From contig JBKCTV010000041.1 in assembly GCA_046318595.1 (NCBI GenBank), positions 1 through 41,425 of the forward strand: DNA of 41,425 bases, written 5' to 3'. This document shows, piece after piece, positions 37,303-41,425 of this stretch. The translations under genes and the position numbers were made by a program. Position 1 is the first letter of the stretch; every line of letters starts with the position of its first letter. The DNA comes from DAITMV01 sp046318595 (lineage in GTDB: Bacteria; Pseudomonadota; Gammaproteobacteria; Burkholderiales; Burkholderiaceae_B). Under the pieces are notes generated by a model. It was not told the DNA's origin. It did no database searches and worked only from the letters and a program-made list of their open reading frames with translations.

Positions 37303-38886
37303 ATGAAGCAATACGACGTCGCCATCATCGGCAGCGGCCTGGCCGGCTTGACTGCGGCATTACTGCTGGCCGACAGGCTCAGCGTAGCGGTCGTCTGCAA
37401 ACGGAGCCTCTCGGACAGCGCGAGCCGCTGGGCGCAGGGCGGCATCGCCGCAGTCACAGACCCGGCGGACAGCGTCGAGCAGCATCTGGCCGATACCCTG
37501 ACGGCTGGCGCCGACCTGTGCGAAGAGCCGGCCGCGCGTTTCGTCATCGAACGCTCGTCGGCGGCGATCGACTGGCTGGTCGCGCAAGGCGTGCCGTTTT
37601 CGCAAAACGACCACGATGCGCACTTTCACCTGACCCGCGAGGGCGGCCATAGCCAGCGCCGTATTCTACACGTCGCCGATGCGACCGGGAACGCCGTTCA
37701 GCAGACACTGGAAGCCAAGGTCCGGGCGCATCCGAACATTCGCGTGTACGAAGAACACATGGTCGTGGACCTGATTACCGGTGATCGCCTGAACGGTACC
37801 GCGGCGGGCGTGCTCGGCGCTTACGTCCTCGACGAAACGAGCGGTCGCGTGCTGACGCTGGCGGCCTCTTTCGTCATGCTGGCAACCGGTGGCGCCGGCA
37901 AGGTCTATCTCTACACCACCAACCCCGACACCGCCACGGGCGACGGCGTCGCGATGGCCTGGCGCGCCGGCTGCCGGATCGCGAACATGGAGTTCATCCA
38001 GTTCCACCCGACCTGCCTGTTCCACCCCCACGCCAAAAGCTTTCTCATCTCCGAAGCCGTGCGCGGCGAAGGCGGCATCCTCAAGCTGCCCAACGGCCAC
38101 CGCTTCATGCCCGAACACGATGCCCGCGCCGAGCTCGCGCCGCGCGACATCGTCGCCCACGCCATCGACTTCGAGATCAAGCGCCACGGCATCGACTATG
38201 TCCTGCTCGACATCAGCCATCAGCCGGCGGAGTTTCTGCAAAACCATTTCCCGACGATTCACCGGCGCTGCCTCGAACTCGGCATCGACATCACCCGCGA
38301 AGCGATTCCGGTCGTGCCGGCCGCGCATTACACCTGCGGCGGCGTCGTCACCGACCTGAACGCCCGCACCGACCTGCCCGGCTTATACGCCATCGGCGAA
38401 ACCGCGTACACCGGCCTGCACGGCGCCAACCGCCTGGCCAGCAACTCGCTGCTCGAGTGCATCGTCATGGCCCAGTCCGCCGCCCGCGACATCCTCCTGC
38501 AGGCGCGCCGCATCGATCAGCCGCTGCCCGGCTGGGACGAAAGCCGTGTCGCCGACCCCGACGAGGAGGTCGTGATCGCGCATAACTGGCACGAACTGCG
38601 CCTGACCATGTGGAACTACGTCGGCATCGTCCGCACCGACAAGCGCCTGGAACGGGCCTGCCACCGCATTCGGCTGCTCAAGGAAGAAGTCGCCGACTAT
38701 TACGCCAAATTCCGTGTCGGACGCGACCTGCTCGAGCTGCGCAACCTGCTCGACGTGGCCGAGCTGATCGTCAGCAGCGCCCTAGCCCGCAAGGAGAGCC
38801 GCGGCCTGCACTTCAGCCGCGACCACCCGGCCACGCTGCCCAAAGCCTTCCCGACCGTTCTGCAAAAGCCGGGGCGACGGCGTTGA
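37303..38886 (+). CDS. nadB: L-aspartate oxidase
   Basis: 527 aa flavoprotein, first step of NAD de novo synthesis (aspartate to iminoaspartate). The FAD-binding Rossmann motif VAIIGSGLAGLTAALLLADR opens the protein. SASRWAQGGIAAVTDPADS, HLTREGGHSQRRILH, LATGGAGKVYLYTTNPDTAT and MEFIQFHPTCLFHP are conserved, with IPVVPAAHYTCGGVVTDLNA and LHGANRLASNSLLECIV near the FAD. A helical C-terminal domain follows. It is the only plus-strand member; nadC and nadA are convergent with it across a 47-bp gap, so the three genes are not one operon here. Confidence 0.97.
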   Translation: MKQYDVAIIGSGLAGLTAALLLADRLSVAVVCKRSLSDSASRWAQGGIAAVTDPADSVEQHLADTLTAGADLCEEPAARFVIERSSAAIDWLVAQGVPFSQNDHDAHFHLTREGGHSQRRILHVADATGNAVQQTLEAKVRAHPNIRVYEEHMVVDLITGDRLNGTAAGVLGAYVLDETSGRVLTLAASFVMLATGGAGKVYLYTTNPDTATGDGVAMAWRAGCRIANMEFIQFHPTCLFHPHAKSFLISEAVRGEGGILKLPNGHRFMPEHDARAELAPRDIVAHAIDFEIKRHGIDYVLLDISHQPAEFLQNHFPTIHRRCLELGIDITREAIPVVPAAHYTCGGVVTDLNARTDLPGLYAIGETAYTGLHGANRLASNSLLECIVMAQSAARDILLQARRIDQPLPGWDESRVADPDEEVVIAHNWHELRLTMWNYVGIVRTDKRLERACHRIRLLKEEVADYYAKFRVGRDLLELRNLLDVAELIVSSALARKESRGLHFSRDHPATLPKAFPTVLQKPGRRR

Positions 38887-38933
38887 GGCAATCGCCGACT
38901 TCCCGTCACGGCTCTATCGGATCAGGCCAGCAA

Positions 38934-39827
38934 TCAGGCTGATAATCGCAAGGAATAATCCACGGCCTTGAGGTCCTTGGTCAGGGCCCCGATCGAAATC
39001 CGGTCCACGCCGGTTGCGGCGATGGCCGCGATCGTCGCGGCGTTCACCCCACCGGACGCTTCCAGCAAGGCCCGGCCCGCCGTTTGCGCCACGGCATCGC
39101 ACAAACCGTCGAGGCTGAAATTGTCCAGCAACACCGAGCGGGCGCCATGTTCGAGCGCCTCGGTGAGCTGCGCCGGCGTCTCCACCTCGATCTGCACCCG
39201 GTCCGGCGCCGCGATCTCGAAGGCGCGCGCCAGAGCTGAAGCAATGCCGCCGGCCGCGGCGATGTGGTTTTCCTTGATGAGGATGCCGTCATACAGTGCC
39301 AGCCGCTGGTTGCGGCCGCCACCAATACGCACCGCATACTTTTGCGCCAGCCGTAGGCCGGGGATGGTTTTGCGGGTATCGAGCACATGTGCCGGATGGC
39401 CCTGCAGCAAGTCCGCATAGCCGCGCACTGCAGTCGCCACGCCCGAGAGCATCTGCAGAAAATTCAGGGCCGGCCGTTCGGCGCTCAACAGCAGCCGGGC
39501 ATTCGCCTCCATCGTGCAAACCGTGGCGTCGGCCTCCATGACCGCGCCTTCGGCATGGTGCCACTCGATGCGCGCCGTCGGGTCGAGCGTGCTCAGCACC
39601 GCGTCGAACCACGGCCGGCCGCACAACACCGCCGTTTCGCGCACGAGCACCCGCGCCGTGGCGCGGGCGCCGGCGTCCAGCAGCAGGCCGGTCAGGTCGC
39701 CCGGGCCGATGTCCTCGTTGAGCGCATCGGCGACGTTGCGCGTCAGCGCAGCGATCAGCGGGGCGCCGTAGGATGCGAAAATCGCCTGGGCGTCGGGCCG
39801 GTGCTGCGCGCCCACGGCCCCGCTCAT
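38934..39827 (-). CDS. nadC: Nicotinate-nucleotide pyrophosphorylase (carboxylating)
   Basis: 297 aa from ATG 39827, which overlaps the nadA stop by 4 bp; a longer frame to 40049 overlaps nadA and is rejected. NadC converts quinolinate and PRPP to nicotinate mononucleotide. Blocks: ALNEDIGPGDLTGLLL, ERPALNFLQMLSGVATAVRG, HVLDTRKTIPGLRLAQKYAV with GGGRNQRLALYDGILIKENH, then QIEVETPAQLTEAL, SVLLDNFSLDGL and the C-terminal GVDRISIGALTKDLKAVDYS. All substrate-binding Arg/Lys positions appear kept. Confidence 0.97.
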   Translation of the reverse strand: MSGAVGAQHRPDAQAIFASYGAPLIAALTRNVADALNEDIGPGDLTGLLLDAGARATARVLVRETAVLCGRPWFDAVLSTLDPTARIEWHHAEGAVMEADATVCTMEANARLLLSAERPALNFLQMLSGVATAVRGYADLLQGHPAHVLDTRKTIPGLRLAQKYAVRIGGGRNQRLALYDGILIKENHIAAAGGIASALARAFEIAAPDRVQIEVETPAQLTEALEHGARSVLLDNFSLDGLCDAVAQTAGRALLEASGGVNAATIAAIAATGVDRISIGALTKDLKAVDYSLRLSA

Positions 39828-40984
39828 GCCGGCCCCAGGCCGCGATGCACGGTCTGCAGCGTTGCCGGACCGGGGGGCGGCCCGGCAGCGCCGTTTCGGG
39901 CGGTGGCGAAGCTCAGCATCCGGTCGATGCAGCGGTAGGCCTGCCGGCCGATCGCCGGCTCGACGTGCACCTCGCCCTGCCCGGCGTCGATGCCGGTGGC
40001 CAGCAGATCGCGCAAGTTGCGCAGGCCGTTCATCGCCATCCAGGGGCAATGCGCGCAGCTTTTACAGGTCGCGCCGGTGCCGGCGGTCGGTGCTTCGATC
40101 AGGGTTTTACCCGGCGCCAGTTGCCGCATTTTGTGCAAAATGCCGTTGTCGGTAGCGACGATGAAGGTTTGCGCCGGTAAGTCGCACACCGCCCGGATGA
40201 GCTGCGTGGTCGAGCCCACCACATCGGCCTGCGCGATGACGGCAGCCGGCGACTCGGGATGAACCAGCACCTTCGCCGCCGGGTGTTTTTCCTTGAGCAG
40301 CCCCAGCTCGACGCTCTTGAACTCGTCGTGTACCAGGCACGACCCCTGCCACAGCAGCATGTCGGCGCCCGTGGCCCGGCGAATGTAGTCGCCCAGGTGC
40401 CGGTCGGGTGCCCAGAGGATTTTCTGGCCTTGCGCGTGCAGGTGCCGCACGATGTCGAGCCCGATGGACGACGTCACCATCCAGTCGGCGCGTGCCTTGA
40501 CCGCCGCGCTGGTGTTGGCGTAGACCACCACCGTCCGGTCCGGATGCCGATCACAGAAAGCGGCGAACTGGTCGGCGGGACAGCCCAGGTCGAGCGAACA
40601 GGTCGCGTCCAGGTCAGGCATGAAAATGCGTTTTTCGGGGTTGAGGATCTTGCTGGTTTCGCCCATGAAGCGCACCCCCGCGACGATCAGCGTAGAGGCC
40701 CCATGCTCGCGGCCGAAACGCGCCATTTCCAGCGAGTCAGACACGCAGCCGCCGGTTTCCTCGGCCAGGTCCTGCAAGTCGCCGTCCACATAATAGTGCG
40801 CCACCAGCACCGCCCGGCGCGCGCGCAGCAGACGGCGAATGTCGTCCTTGAGCGTGGCGCGTTCAGCCGCGCCGGGCGCATCTGCGACGCGCGCCCAGGC
40901 ATTCGCGGTCTGGCATACGGTATCGGGCCGGGCGCCCGACGGCAAATCGAATTCGACGGTGGTTCTGGTGTCGCTGGCAAACAT
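39824..40984 (-). CDS. nadA: Quinolinate synthase
   Basis: 386 aa, [4Fe-4S] enzyme that condenses iminoaspartate (from NadB) with dihydroxyacetone phosphate to quinolinate. AVLVAHYYVDGDLQDLAEET opens the core; GVRFMGETSKILNPEKR follows. Cluster cysteines are visible in DATCSLDLGCP, QGSCLVHDEF and CKSCAHCPWMAMN. Length fits the longer proteobacterial NadA type. It is the first gene of a nadA-nadC operon. The N-terminal 40 residues are variable. Confidence 0.97.
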   Translation of the reverse strand: MFASDTRTTVEFDLPSGARPDTVCQTANAWARVADAPGAAERATLKDDIRRLLRARRAVLVAHYYVDGDLQDLAEETGGCVSDSLEMARFGREHGASTLIVAGVRFMGETSKILNPEKRIFMPDLDATCSLDLGCPADQFAAFCDRHPDRTVVVYANTSAAVKARADWMVTSSIGLDIVRHLHAQGQKILWAPDRHLGDYIRRATGADMLLWQGSCLVHDEFKSVELGLLKEKHPAAKVLVHPESPAAVIAQADVVGSTTQLIRAVCDLPAQTFIVATDNGILHKMRQLAPGKTLIEAPTAGTGATCKSCAHCPWMAMNGLRNLRDLLATGIDAGQGEVHVEPAIGRQAYRCIDRMLSFATARNGAAGPPPGPATLQTVHRGLGPA

Positions 40985-41019
40985 GGACGGCCTCGCTGAT
41001 TACGGACTCTCAGCTCCGC

Positions 41020-41025
41020 ATTGTA
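41020..41025 (-). promoter_or_regulatory. Candidate -10 box of the nadA-nadC operon
   Basis: TACAAT on the minus strand, 36 bases upstream of the nadA start. The -35 position reads CGCTGA, weak. The same TACAAT hexamer occurs before purB and thiG. Confidence 0.35.
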
Positions 41026-41186
41026 GCGAAACCCTGCTGCGCTCAGCGTCGATCCAGCCTTTGTACGCGATCACATCCTGGTTTGGATGAAATATCCGGG
41101 TTAGCTTGAAGGTAGATTGGGCGTTACTTTTTTTGCTGGTTGGTATCACTTAATTGCTATAAGTCACTCATTTTTTAGAAAGCATC

Positions 41187-41425
41187 ATGGCTCCACCAAG
41201 AATCGTACCTGCCGCGATCGTTCACCGATTCGACCCCATAGCTCACGATGCAGCCGACCAGCCAGGACACCGCATTGGCAACGACGGCGCTGCGCCGCAG
41301 CAGCAAATCCAGATGGGTTTTGGCGAACTGCGCGATGCACTGGTGGAGGAAAGTTCGATGACCAATGCACATGAGCAATACGCCGGACGGGTGCACGACT
41401 TGGACGACGGGCGCTACGAGCCTTT
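41187..41425 (+). CDS. Possible partial gene running off the right edge
   Basis: ATG at 41187 opens a frame of 79 codons that is still open at the last base. It starts MAPPRIVPAAIVHRFDPIAH and is rich in Ala, Asp, Gln and Gly, with an acidic stretch ELRDALVEESS and HDLDDGRYEP near the edge. AGAAAG lies about 6 bases upstream. No family is recognised. A minus-strand frame (41175-41396) overlaps it fully, so the coding strand is not certain. Bases 41026-41186 upstream contain no gene that I can support. Confidence 0.35.
   Translation, partial: MAPPRIVPAAIVHRFDPIAHDAADQPGHRIGNDGAAPQQQIQMGFGELRDALVEESSMTNAHEQYAGRVHDLDDGRYEP

Noticed and set aside
39828..40049. Longer start for nadC
   Set aside because: The extra residues overlap nadA and do not match NadC; the ATGA overlap at 39824-39827 is a normal operon junction.
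41175..41396. Minus-strand 73-codon frame at the right edge
   Set aside because: No family match and Cys/His/Trp-rich composition; the plus-strand frame open to the edge is slightly more plausible, though neither is certain.

Overview
The window looks like a chromosomal segment of a GC-rich betaproteobacterium (Burkholderiales or Nitrosomonadales-like). The evidence is the gene order yqgE-ruvX-pyrR-pyrB-pyrC'-plsC, ilvE-zinc finger-waaF, thiG-trmB, a complete nadA/nadC/nadB set, yajC-secD-secF and purB/queA, together with the protein sequences themselves. The genus cannot be fixed from the sequence alone. No rRNA, tRNA or CRISPR array was seen.

Layout. 1-2.4 kb is an accessory scar zone. It holds the 3' end of an IS21-family element (end of istB plus two 24-bp terminal repeats), a SHOCT-domain gene cut by that IS end, two small unknown genes, a remnant of an IS91-family Y2 transposase, and a PhD/VapC-type toxin-antitoxin pair. 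2.6-5.05 kb holds purB and queA. 5.17-8.38 kb holds yajC-secD-secF on the minus strand, convergent with queA and without the tgt gene that often sits between them. 8.5-16.4 kb holds msrA, then a long minus-strand run: ilvE, a small zinc-finger protein, waaF, purU, a SnoaL-like protein, a YheT-type hydrolase, a DUF2946-like stub, a membrane-anchored DegS/HtrA-like protease, tcdA and a TonB-domain lipoprotein.

16.45-18.86 kb is a more AT-rich insert with a secreted stand-alone Cache sensor and a methyl-accepting chemotaxis protein. 18.85-23.4 kb is the pyrimidine/housekeeping block yqgE-ruvX-pyrR-pyrB-pyrC'-plsC. Its dihydroorotase homologue has lost the HxH metal motif, so it is probably the non-catalytic partner of aspartate transcarbamoylase. 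23.4-25.2 kb holds a photolyase gene and thiS.

25.1-31.97 kb is a type IV pilus minor-pilin island (fimT-pilV-pilW-pilX-pilY1-like-pilE) plus an unknown AT-rich gene, all on the minus strand and lying between thiS and thiG. The PilY1-like protein appears to be a chimera: an MshQ-like N-terminal part joined to a PilY1-type beta-propeller. 32.09-35.84 kb holds thiG, trmB and a transmembrane protein with a degenerate GGDEF domain and an intact-looking EAL domain. 35.9-36.34 kb is a gene-free block with two 117-bp tandem repeats and inverted partial copies. 36.3-41 kb holds uppP and the NAD de novo genes nadB (+) and nadA-nadC (-). The right edge has a possible gene that runs off the window.

The most interesting parts are the pilus island that splits thiS from thiG, including the unknown gene whose 3' end runs antisense into thiS; the orphan Cache/chemoreceptor pair; the pseudo-dihydroorotase; and the 117-bp compound repeat.
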